35,901 nucleotides of DNA from Treponema sp. (GTDB taxonomy: Bacteria; Spirochaetota; Spirochaetia; Treponematales; Breznakiellaceae), in contig WRJO01000009.1 in the NCBI GenBank assembly GCA_009778545.1, positions 1-35,901 on the forward strand, read 5' to 3'. The notes below the pieces were generated by a model. It was given only the letters and a program-made list of their open reading frames with translations, did not search any database and had not been told where the DNA came from. A program made the translations under genes and the position numbers. Numbering within the stretch: the first letter of the stretch is position 1; each line of letters begins with the position of its first letter. Of the stretch, positions 7,330 to 19,300 are shown one piece after another.

Positions 7330-10300
7330 TTAATTCCAGCGCTGGTCCTGCCAGGTTGGCCGGTAGAAGTATGCCAGGCGGAACCTGTCGCTGCCGTAAC
7401 CGACAGCGGCATGCCAGCCGGGCGCGGTTGAAAGCGTTCCTCCCCTAACAGTAGGCGGCCAAACCTCGATGCTCAGGCGGTCGTTGTTTACCAGGTAGTT
7501 CGACGGTACGGTGACCGCCTCCCATCCGGTAATATCGGCGCCAGTCACTGCATCTGTTAGCGGCCTGTTATCGAATCGTATTCCCGTAGCGGTACTTGCG
7601 TTGGTTCGATACGCTATGCGTGCGCCGTCGTAGTTGCCCACCCGCGATGTGTCCCCGTAGACTATCCAGGGGTTCCCTTCGTTGTCCACCGAGATGTTCG
7701 TCCACACGCCGCCCCGCACAACATTGTCCACGGTGTAGGCGGTAAATGGCTGATCTCTTGCGGTAGCATATGCGTAAACCAGGGTATTCCGGGAACTGTT
7801 CTGGAATGCAAGGTGTATCCCGTTATTTTTGTCTACCTTGATGCTCACAAACCTGCCGGAACCGCGGTAAAGGGGATGTGAGGGATCCAGTACATATTTC
7901 CTGGTCCAGCGGTTTGTCTGTTCAGCTGCTTCTCTATCTGCATAAGCAAGCCGCAAAGTATCGTTAGCTACATCGTAGTATGCGATTATTGGATAATTGT
8001 TACTGGTATAGTCAATCGCACTGAACAGTCCAGCATTACTTGAAGCGGCGATACTACCGGTAAAACCTGCCCCCGCAGTATTGCCATCAATTATATGGCT
8101 GTTAGCACTTCCCGTTCCCGTTCCAGGTAGCCTTCCATAACGCAGGTTGTTATTATATGCATCGTAAGTCACTGCATGGCTTTGACCATTGGACCTTGCA
8201 ACGCGGTTATGCTGGAAGCGTTTAGTAGGAGCAGGATTAGTAGCAGAGCTGTTGCTGCTAAAGACATTATTCCAGCTTCCAAAATTAGTACCATGACTAA
8301 TTACGAAGTTAGGATTTCCATCTCCTTCATAAGCATAAGCCATTGCGCCGCTTGCTATACTGCCATTGTAGAATGAAACGTCCGTCCCAACATACGGTTC
8401 ATTTGGAAGACCGGAATAAATTGAAGATCCCGCATCACCGCCATTCCTTCCGTAGTAAACATTCGCCGCTCCATAGACATCCCAAACGCCGGTAAGGCGG
8501 CCTGAATCAGTACCGGTATATTCGAGCGCCATCGCCGGCCTTCCCAGTCCAAAACCGTTTTGCGGCTGGGTTGTCGCGGTAACAGAACCAAAAACCGTTC
8601 TCGGTGCTTCGGTCGAAGTGCCGCTGCCCGGTCCGGGGTCGTTCTGCTGCGAGCGCCAGATATGGACATGTGGCTTGTTCGTCCACAGGTCGGAACCGGC
8701 GGTAAAGAAGTTATATTCGCTGTTCCAGGAGCGGTTCGGGTTGCTGCGGTGGTTCAGCGCCTCGGTTGAGCCGCCAACCGTTGCCCCGGTGTTCAGGACG
8801 ATCTGGCCGCTGTTGGCGGTGTTCGGTACGTTAAAGACGATGCGGTTCACCGTCGGCTCGGGGTCGCTTGCGATGTCAAGGTTGACGACCGTTGCACCGC
8901 CCGTTCCGGAAAGTATCCGCAGGGGATTAGCGGGCATTGTCCCGCCCAGGAGGTTGTATCCCTGAATGGCGATATTATTTTCGCCCCGGAAGAAGCTGAA
9001 CCAGCCCTGCCGCGAGCGCCGCGTCGCATAACGCGGCGACGGATTGTCCCATTCTTCCGGAGTTAGCGGGGTGTAGCCGTAACGCAGGAAGCCGGTGATG
9101 TACGGCACGATGTCTACCCTCATCATATTTTTAAAGGTTTCGCTACTCGGAACGCCGTTAGAAGAAAAGGTAGGATCATATTGCACTTCGGTATTGCTGC
9201 TGGCAAGGCCATTTTTATTGTTGCCAAGCTGGTCAATAACCGCGACCCAGATGCCGATATTTCCAGCGGGCGATCCGTCGTCGTTTGGTTCTATTTCGGT
9301 ATCCCAGACATACGCCCACTCAACGGAATGGCCGTCCTTCCAGTGGAGTTCCTGGTATACCGACGCGTTCTTGCCGGGCACCGGCTGCAATATGCCGAAC
9401 AGCGGATTGCGGATCGTTTCCCCGCCTTGTGTGATGGTCTTTTCCGCATCCTCGTCAATCCTCAGAATTGCCATATCTTTTCCGGCTGATGAATTCACGT
9501 TATGCAGATCGTCAGACGGATCTTCCCCGATATGGACGCGGATCTCGCGGATTAGCTGGTTATCGTGGGCATAGCCCCGCAGGATAACCTTGCCGGAAAC
9601 CATGTCCCGTGTAACGTTAACAATGCTTGTCCCGTTGTAATACGTGTTTTCCGGACGATCGACACCTTCGACAAATCCGTCTGCCGGCAGCATGTCGTAT
9701 CTCCCTAAGGTGTTTTTAACCATCGGCTGGAGTGCGCCGGTACCGTTCCTCGGCTCGACGTGGCCGGAGCTTAACAGTTCGCGCTCAGTGTTGACGTTGT
9801 ACAGGCCGCCACGCAGGATGTTCTCGCCGATGCCCCTTGGGAACAGGGCGTTCTCCATGGTGGTTTTGCGGCTTTCCTCGGTAACGTTGTTCCCGGTAAC
9901 TTCCGTTTCGGTGTAGGGGTTCAGGTCGTAGAGCCTGATCGTCGGCTCTTCAATATCGCGCAGGTAGACATTCATACCAATAACCACCGCGTCGTAGAGC
10001 TGCCCGTCCTCTTCCTCATCATCGTTTACCCTGTCCCATGCTTTGATAAGGAAGAACGCCGTTTGTGTAGGATCGTTGCGTACCGCATCGCCCGGATAGC
10101 TGCCGTTTAATTCGCCAATCCTGTCATTTAAACCGTCAGGTTCAAAACAATCGCTGCCCTGGAAGTTAAAGCCGTGCCCCGGTTCAATGGGAGAATCCCA
10201 GTCATTGGGGAGTACGGGGAGGTTGTAGATGCCGTTGGGATCGGTACGCTCCAGCCCCTCGATTGTCCTTGACAAATTGGCTATGGGCCTGTAGCTCCAG

Positions 10301-13300
10301 ACACATGCGGTTGAGTCAGGAATGTAATTATCATCGGTCGAATTTGTACCAATATTATTAACCTGAAGGACAAAGTGGGTGCCAATCGGGGTGTCCGGGG
10401 TAGGAGCGCCAATGGCCTGCCACCGGTTGGAGTTATAGTCCCCCTGCCATGCAATGGTGTAAACGTTGGAGTAAGCCGGGCTGGCGGAATTTTTATTGGC
10501 AATCATCAATTCCAGGTTATCCCTGGTTAGCTTCATTGGTTCATTCGGTACCCACGACCCTGCTTCGTAACTCCCCCTCTCCACATATTGGAGGCGGTAG
10601 CTCATGGGATCGTTGCCCAGGGAGCTTTCTATCCTAAAGCCGACAAATTCGTTCTTGGAGATAAAGCCTGAATTAAGATAGCCATAATCGTCTGCCCATA
10701 AAGGCTCGTAATTGGAGCCGCCGGTGCGGTTGGTGAACATGGTGTCGCGGTGGTTTTCCAGAATGAATTCCGTGGACGCGATGTTCACCGTGTCGTGGGT
10801 GGTATAGACCGCGCCGATGCCGTCGTTGTCGGTGTACAGGGTAACGCGATCGATCTGCGGGTACCTGTTCCGGATAAAGATGTTTTCCTGGGTGTGGTAG
10901 CTGGCATTGCCCGCTTTGTCCGTTACAACATAGTTAAGGGTGATAAGGCCGTCGGGCATTACCGTCGTGTCGATGTTCAATACCCAGGTAATGTCCCAGT
11001 TCCGGTTGGGTATCCACAGCATCCGCGATCCCGGCCGCGCAAGCGATTCGTTAATGTGCCTTACCCAGCCGCCGGCTGTAGCATAGGCCGCATTTTCGCC
11101 CGCCGCAACTGCGGGATAGGCAATTCGGCTGCCTGCGGCGACCAGGTCGTTTCTGTCGCCTTGCTGGTCCAGGGCAATGACTGTTGGGTTGCCATCATCC
11201 GGTTCCACCGTAACTTCGCGGTTTATCAGGAAAGTTCCCGTTGTATTGCGGAAAACGGCGCTGCCCGCCTGGGAGCTTCTGCTGCCGTTGTTGATGTTAA
11301 TAAATTCTTCATTGCCGTTATAGTTCTTGGTGAACCAGACATACACCGAGTCGATGTCTCGGGGCGCGCCGGTGGTAAAGTTAAACGGCGAAGTAGAATA
11401 GTCAAACACCCTGCCCATAAAGTCCTGGTTGGTACCGGCGGCGCGTTTGTTGCTTTGTGACACGGGCCTTGGATCAGAAACCGGCGCAAAGTTGTCGATG
11501 CCGATGTCAAAGACGTAAATCGCCTCTGCCGGCGGGCTTGCGCCATCCCTTATCCGCACCTCAACGGGGTATCTGCCGCCAAAGTTGCGCCAATCGCCAT
11601 TCTTTACCAAGCTGAAAATGGCGTTGGAACTTCCAGTCTCCAGGCTGGTTCTGATGGAATCAAAATACATGTCAAAGTAGTAGAGCTGCCCTTCGGTTAT
11701 CGTCGTAATTTTTACGCCCGCCACATTGTTCCGAGGCGTTCCGGGATTTACCGGCGTAGCATGGGTATCCCTGTCCCATACCGTTACCCAGCTTCTGTTT
11801 TCTTCCTGCGGGCGCCTGATAGATATTTGGCTCAGATCCTGATCGTTTCCTCCAGAGTTCAGGGTTGCCCGTATCGCGAACTTATCTCTGAAAACATGGC
11901 TGCCCTGGCCAACGTAATCGTCGCCCGGTACCTGGTTTATATCCATTACGCTGCCAATTTTGTAGTCGCTTATTACTGGCGCACTGTCCTGCATAAAGAA
12001 TATCCGTATGTAGGGCATTGCCGCGACTTGTCCAGAAGGAAGTGATGTCAACGGTGTTCCTGGCGAACCTAATTCAGCTAAAAGTTCGGATAATATTCTG
12101 CCATCGTCACCGATGCTGATAATCGTTGCTGTGCCGTTGCCTCGGAAGGCAAATACCTCCATGTACACGCGGATCCTGTTGTTGTCGCCGGTGCCAGAGA
12201 ACCTAAAGCCCTGTGTATGGATAAGGTCTTTTATCTCATTCTGCGTGTTAAAGCTGAAATTCCACGGCATTTCATCCGATCCCTCCGGGGCCTCTGGGTT
12301 GGCATAGTACCAGCCGTAGGTGTCGTATCCGTTATCACGCAGGAGATTCAGCTCGGAAGGATCGTCAACCATCCGGTTTTCGTCAAAGGTAACGATACCG
12401 CCGGTACCAGGATCGGTATCCTGAGTAAGCCGGGTGTTGCCCGGAGGAGTAGTACTTGTTCTATCTCCGTCGACTTTTACACGGAATACCACGCTGTTTA
12501 CCGCCCAGTTGTTCCTCGCTATGCCGTCGGCGCTAATCGTGCCGCCTCGCGGTTCTTCAGGGCCGGAGTTCTGGGGATTAAGCACCGTAGTCCGGGGGAT
12601 GTCGCCGTCCGGGTATATCCAGATGTCGCGGCAGGTGTAGCTGATATTGCCCGCCTTGTCCGCAACGCGGATGTACAGGGGCATTCGAACTACGCCGGTC
12701 TCCCCTACTTCGTCCAGCAGTTCCTTTGGTACTGGAAGCGTCATACGCGGACTATCGTTGCTTATATTATAGTGTTTCCCCTTAATCCAGATTGGCTTAT
12801 CGTACTGTTTCAGACCGCCTACATCAGTTCCGATTGCTGGATAACTCCCATTTGACGGATTGTCAGTAGTAACCAGACCAGTTGGGCCTGGGTAACTCTG
12901 CGGAATTCGCATAATCCAGTCGTAGATGTTCGAATTGGCAATGACAAATCCGGGTGGCTCTGACACGCCGAACTGAAACCAGGCGTTTTTGACAGCAGGC
13001 TTTGCAGCAGCGTCAAAGAGTTCATTGTATTGGCCCCGGTCGCGCTCGGTCATCGAAATACCGCCTGGATATTTACCAGGGACAAGCGTATTGGCATAAT
13101 CCAAGACAGACCGCTCTATTTGCTGCTGTGTCGGGAATTTGCCAGTCGTCAGATTCGTTCCATCGTCCAGGAAGCCGAGGTGGTACCATATTGACTCAAC
13201 GCCGCTTTCGGTGCGGTTGTTGCTGGTGTCTCTGGTTGTTCCCCGTATTTCGGCATCTTCGCCGCCCATCACCACTTCGCTGGCATACCTGAATTCACCG

Positions 13301-16300
13301 GCTTCCCAGGGCCCAATGATGCTGCCTTGCCTGTTTGCCGAGGGCAAGGTAATGTCCGCGTCCGGGGGCCTGTTGTCCAGGGTAAAGTTTTTGGTAACAA
13401 CGTTTACATTATTTGCCATGTCCGTAGCGGTAACGCGTACCCGGTAATGACCGTCTGCGGCGGTGGTTACCGTAAAGGTCGCTGCCCATTCCTGCGAAGC
13501 ACTTGGCTGCAGATTCGCATTTGCCGGTAATATGTTTACGCCTCCCGCAGGGCCAATTCCCGGTACGGGAGCGGCTGCTGCGGTCTGGTCGATAATATCG
13601 ACATGGATGCTGCGGTACCTGTTCGCGTCATTTACCGTACCGCTGAATTTCAGTTCTCCTCCCTGGCTCACCGATGAATAGAAGCCCGCTACATCCGGCT
13701 CAAAGGCGATGTTGGGGTTGTTGCGATCGATGTAGAAGTACACGGATTGCGAAAGCGCCGGATTCCCCGTGCCGTCATTGGGATTCCAGTCGTCGCCAGG
13801 CGGATTCCCTATTACAGAAGAATCCTTCGCCCGAACCTGAATGCTGTACAGGCCCTCACTGCGCTGGAGGACGTTACGCCCAGTTAGAGGAATATCGGGA
13901 CCATCACGCTTGGTAATTTGCCAGATATTTGGTGTACCACCTGTTGCACTTACAACATCACCTGTATCCCATGAAGTTCCGGTATCAACAATTTCCCAAT
14001 CACCGGGATCTGGCCCGACATTGGTTTCTACCCACCATGTACCGTTATAGACGAACGGCATGTTGTAGCTCAGGTCCTTTGTCCACTGCACATTGGCAGA
14101 TGTTTTATCGCCAAGGTCGGTTATTGAACCCCATGGCTGAATAGTTACCCATTCCGCAGCAGCCCAGTTCCAGCGCGACACCTCGCTTTCCAGGGCGCTT
14201 ATGGCGCTGGTATCGTCGATAACGCTGCCCTGTATCCGCACGGTCTCGCTTGATATGCGGTTAAAGTAGCTGGTGTTACCGGTAACGTCGCTGGGGTTAA
14301 CGGTCGACGCGCCGGTACTCTGTACGCCGCTGAATCGTATTGCAGGGGCACTGGTATCTTTTGTGAATGTCCATACCGCTTCTTCGGACTCAAGATCATA
14401 TTCGTCAACGGAGGTAACGATTACATCAAAATGCGCCCCATTGGGCATTCTGGCGCCTTCGTACAAGGTACGGGGAAGATCGTATCTCCAATTCAGCACC
14501 ACCACTCCCGGCGGATTTGTTACTTCACCAGGTCCAAATGTCCAATCCGAGAGCGCGGTATTGTCAAAATTATAGCGCTGATCGACTATTACATCTCTGG
14601 GGTCGCTGGATGTGTTAACAATTCTCAGCCGCGCTTCCTTGACGTTGGCGTCGCTTGCCGTTCCCAAAATGGAAAAGACCGTCGTGCCAAAACCGCTGCT
14701 CCGGCCAAAGACCGTAGGCGCATCATTTATTGGAACAGGAGTTCCGGCAAGGATTATATTGCTAATCTCCGTTTCCGGCAGTTTTGAATCGATTCTGAAT
14801 GCGTACATGGTATCGGCGGCTAGTGTATTACCCGATTTATCGGAAATGGTAAACCTGATCGTATGGATACCGTCGGATAGCGCTGTCCCGCTTTGCGTTC
14901 CGTTATTGGTCAGCCAAATCTCCCAGCGGTAGTTCCTTCCTGTCCCGCTGACCGATTTTTTTTCATCAAAGCCTATTGGCGCATCATTACCATCAAACCA
15001 GTACATGAATGTACTCATGTCAACATCAGAATCATCGTCGTCGAAGGTGCCGGTCAGCACCGGTTTCTCGTTAGCATCGGCATCGTAATAGATCACCGAT
15101 AGCGGACGCAAAAGATCCCCTGTATTAATGTCTCTCGCGTTCAGCCAGGAAAGTTTTCGCCTGTTCCACATTTCGTCCCATTCATCGCTCGTCAATCCTG
15201 GGGGAACTGAGGGTATTGGAGGTTGCACCCACCAGTTTCCAACGTTCCCCAGGTCAACGCCGGCAGCCGGGTTATGAGTAACGGATGGCCATGTGGTAAT
15301 GTTGGTGAATTCAAAGTTCGGCGGTTTTTCGTCCTTAAGGAATGTTACCGTGGCGGAGCCGGTCCTGCCCGCCGCATCCGTTACAGAAATGGTCAGCATG
15401 TGCGTTCCTGAATCGAGGGTTTCGTACCGTAACATTCTCGCGCCCTCATCCGCAGGAATGCGGAAGTATATTCTTTCTCCGTTAGTGGGAGTACCAGCTG
15501 GCTTATTGCCCCACGGGTCACTAAATGGTGAAGCACTTACCCAGGCAAGGGGCAGTGTTTCGGTTTCCGTTTTTTCCCATGATTCAAGGCGGTATTCTAT
15601 ATGGTACCTGCCATCATCGTCTGTTACCAGGTTTACGTCCTCAAAGAAGCCGGTTATGTACATTTCTTCATTTGCTTCCCTTCCAAACGCCTGGTTTGTT
15701 TCCGGGTAGTCAATCCTAACGGTCGGCGGAACCGTATCATAGATGAAGGTGAAGTGCTTGCGCCTGGCAACCGTTTCGGGCCTTGCCGTTCCCCCGGCGG
15801 GAGGGGCTATTTTGCTATATGACGCATCTGTAGCTTCGATGATGATGTGCTTGCGGCCATTGCCGCTTCCAACAGCACTGGTAACGCCCAGTTGGGCGGC
15901 GGTAAAGAGTCCTGCTTGATCACTCGTTTCTATCAAGCGTGCGCCGTTAAAATTGATGTTTTTGCTGCCAGACTGGCCGAGCATGGAAACGGGGACGGTT
16001 ACCGGGCCGATATAGCCCACAGGCGGATTTGTGGTATATATGCCTGTAGCGGCATTATATGTGCCAAGATGGGTGTCATCGTAGGTATAACTGTCGGTAT
16101 CATTGTTACGCAGCCATACCTTTACCGAACCTTCCACGATGTTTTCGCCTTCAAGGAAACCGTCGTCCTCGAAGATGGTGCCGCGCAGGATCATGCCGTT
16201 GTCGCTTACCACCATGTCATTGCTGGGGGTGATGTTTCCAAAGTACGGCCTGTCCTCTTCCTGCAAGAGGAATACTTCCTGGTAGATGCTGGAGGTGGGG

Positions 16301-19300
16301 CGCTTGTTTGCGTCTTCCGTATACCGGGAGATGTTGCCCGCCGCGTCTATTGCTATTATGTGCAGACGGTATTCGCCGTCGGTTGCCAAAAGCCGTTCGG
16401 TATCGATCACAACCCGGCGGCTTCCCGACAGGCTTATCTCGCCGTAAGCGCCGCCCAGCGTGCCGCCAGGCAAGTAGTGGACAACGCCCTGCTCGGCATA
16501 GGCCGATTCCTTCGACGGGTATGCGTCGAATTCCAGCACCCTGCCGCCGGATGCGCCTATCAGGGCGTTCGCCGCCGAACCGGGATGGGCAAGGGCGGCG
16601 GATCCGTTAGATCCGACATTGGCCGGCAGGAACCACCAGCGGAGTCCTGCCACCCCAAAGTTGTCGTTGTCGGTAATGGTAAAGCTGATAACCTTGTTTG
16701 CCAGCCTGCGCTTGTTGACGGACTGGTAGGCAGAATTGTCCTCATATTGGTAGCCGACAAGGATCACGTCGTCTACGTCCCGTTCAAAGGTTTCGATCCG
16801 CCGGCTCAGGCCCACGGTGGGCGGCTCGTCGTCGACGGAGTACCGCATCTGCAGGGTGGCGGGCTGGCGGAAACGATCGATGAACACCGTTTCAAAGGTA
16901 AAGCTGCCCGAACGTCCGCCCATCCTGATGGGTATGGAGAAATCGTATTCCCATATGCCCAGGTTGGCGGTGTTTCTGTCCAGTACCGTTATTGCGTATT
17001 CCGGTTCACCATCTTCGCCGACTGTGCCGAACTCAACGCCCGGCTGGCCGGTGATGTCGGTCCTTCCGTCCTGCAGAACGCGCAATCCCGTAATTTCGAT
17101 GGGGCCGTTAACGTCGCTGACTTTGCCTTTAATAAACACCGTTTCCGTTGCGGAGATAAAGTCGCCGGTAGCGGGCGTTAGCGAGTTATTGTCAATAGTC
17201 GGCGGGGTGTTGTCCACGGCTATCCAGAACGACTCTGTCCGCGTTGCCGCCGTGGCATGGCGGGGATTTTCCGGCATTATAAGTTTGATATCCGGGGCGG
17301 TGTAATCGGAAACGCTGATCGTTATCCTATACAGGCCGTCGGGAAGGCTTTGGAAATTGTGCTTGAGCGATTCGGCCGGTATCGGGGTTACCGATTCCGC
17401 ATCGGGCGCGCCAAACAGGTAGTTGTAATTCCGGTTGTTTTTTAGATGGGTGAGCAGCACAAACTGGTTTATCGTGGCATCCCGCTCGGTTACGGCAAGG
17501 CGTATCCTTTGACTGCTGTTCTGGGGATCGGCGTGGGTTTCCTGCATTCCAAAGGCGGCCTTTACTTCCGCCTGGCTCATGCTCATCTGGTATCCCGGCT
17601 CGTTCCAGGGCTCTATCGCATCGCCGACAATGTGGGAACCAACCATGCTTACCGAAACCGACGAAATTCCTACCGCACCGACTCTGGAATCGCCCAGGTC
17701 CAGGCTGTCGTCGTCGTTCAGCCGCAGGGAAATAACCGAATTCGGCCCGAATTTATTGCGAATGGCGCTTCCCGATTCAAAGCTGATCGGTTCGCCGTTT
17801 ATGTCCTCTGCGCCGAAATTGGGGTCTTTAACATTTTCGTTAACGGCGCCAACCCGGAAATTGAACCGGGGCTTGTCGGATTCCTCGCTGACCAGGATCG
17901 GAAAGGCCCTGTACCCGACGTTAAACGCGTTGTCGCGGGCAAACACATAGATCCAGTACTTGCCGTCGTCCAGTGTGTCGTCTTCCGAATTGTCGTAATA
18001 AATGGTGGAGGTTTTAATAAGGCAGCTCGAGTCGAAGATCGGGCCGTCTTTAAGGATCGGTATTGAGCCGACAGACTTCAGTTCGCCGCGCGAAGCAGGA
18101 ACGGGAAGCCAGGGGTTGTTGTTTCCGAGGTAGCCCTCCATGGCATCCTTTTCGCCGTCATGGATAACGATAAAACGCTGTTCATAGCCGTAGTGCTCGT
18201 CATCGTCGCCATCCCTCACAAAGTATTTGGACGTAGCGGTGCGAATGCGGGAATCTTCGGGACGCAAATCGGAAATCTGGAACTGCGGCCTTATCACCCC
18301 GTTAACCGTATAGACGGGGTTGTCCGGATCATAGGCAGACAGGTCTTCGGGAATTTCAATGTAGCCGCCCGTCATCCTCTGAAGTGCGATCTCGGGCGCT
18401 ACCCTGTCAATGGAAAGGGTAAAGGTAAAGGGAACGTAGTTCAGCGTATTGGACATGCCGCCTCGGGCAAACACCGATATCGTGTAGTTTCCTTCGGGCA
18501 GCACGCCAAGGTCGCGCCATTCCTCCGGCGCGCTCCGTTCTTCCAGGTAGTACGTGTCGATGCGGGGGCTGCCGCCGGTGAGCCAGACATCGCCCATGTA
18601 TTGCTGTATCTTGGAGCGTCCCGCTACGGAATTGCCGCCGCCGTTGGGCGACAGGTTGCTGCCGGTATCGGTGTGGGTAAAAATAAAGCTGCGGATGGTC
18701 GGGGGCGTTTCGCCGGTTGCGCTTGAGTGCGGATCGGCAAGGCCCCAGCTATTGTAGTGGGTGTTAATAATGGGGACGGTGGAAATCGCCGGAAAACCCG
18801 GATGCTGGGTGCTGTCCGCGCGATCCCAGATAAAGCGGCCTTTTTCGCCGGTGTCTTTTTCGTAGTATATCGCCGCCGAATTAACCCCCTCGGAATGGGT
18901 GGTCTTGATGCGAATCTCAAAGGGGCCCCTCTTGTGCGACGCGAGGCGGTCGACGTATACATAGTCTCCGTCCAATTCGTCCTCGTTCAGGGGCACGTTT
19001 TGATAGTGGCCTGCGGTTTCCGGATTTGGCGGGGGAACCCATCCGTTAAAGTTGGTAATGTCTTCGAGCTTCCACAGTTCCAATATGGGGAATTCATCCG
19101 GGGCGCGGACGTAGATAATCACAAAGCTGTTTTCAGTCTGCTGTTCGCGCGTAAGAAGGTCCCATTCTTCTTTTGACCACGAATCTTTCGGATATTCAAA
19201 GACCGTGCCGGGAATGTCTCGGCTCTGCGCCCTAATCTGGAAGCCGTAGTACCGGTCGTTTACGACGGGTATCGGGTAGGTAAACTGGATGTTGTTTACC

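Noticed and set aside
6949-7431. 160-aa plus-strand ORF
   Set aside because: Runs antisense through the 92-aa antitoxin candidate, its promoter and the operon terminator; no ribosome-binding site.
15847-17181. 444-aa plus-strand ORF
   Set aside because: Shadow of gene B. The minus frame is a continuous Ig-like array; the plus frame shows no domain.
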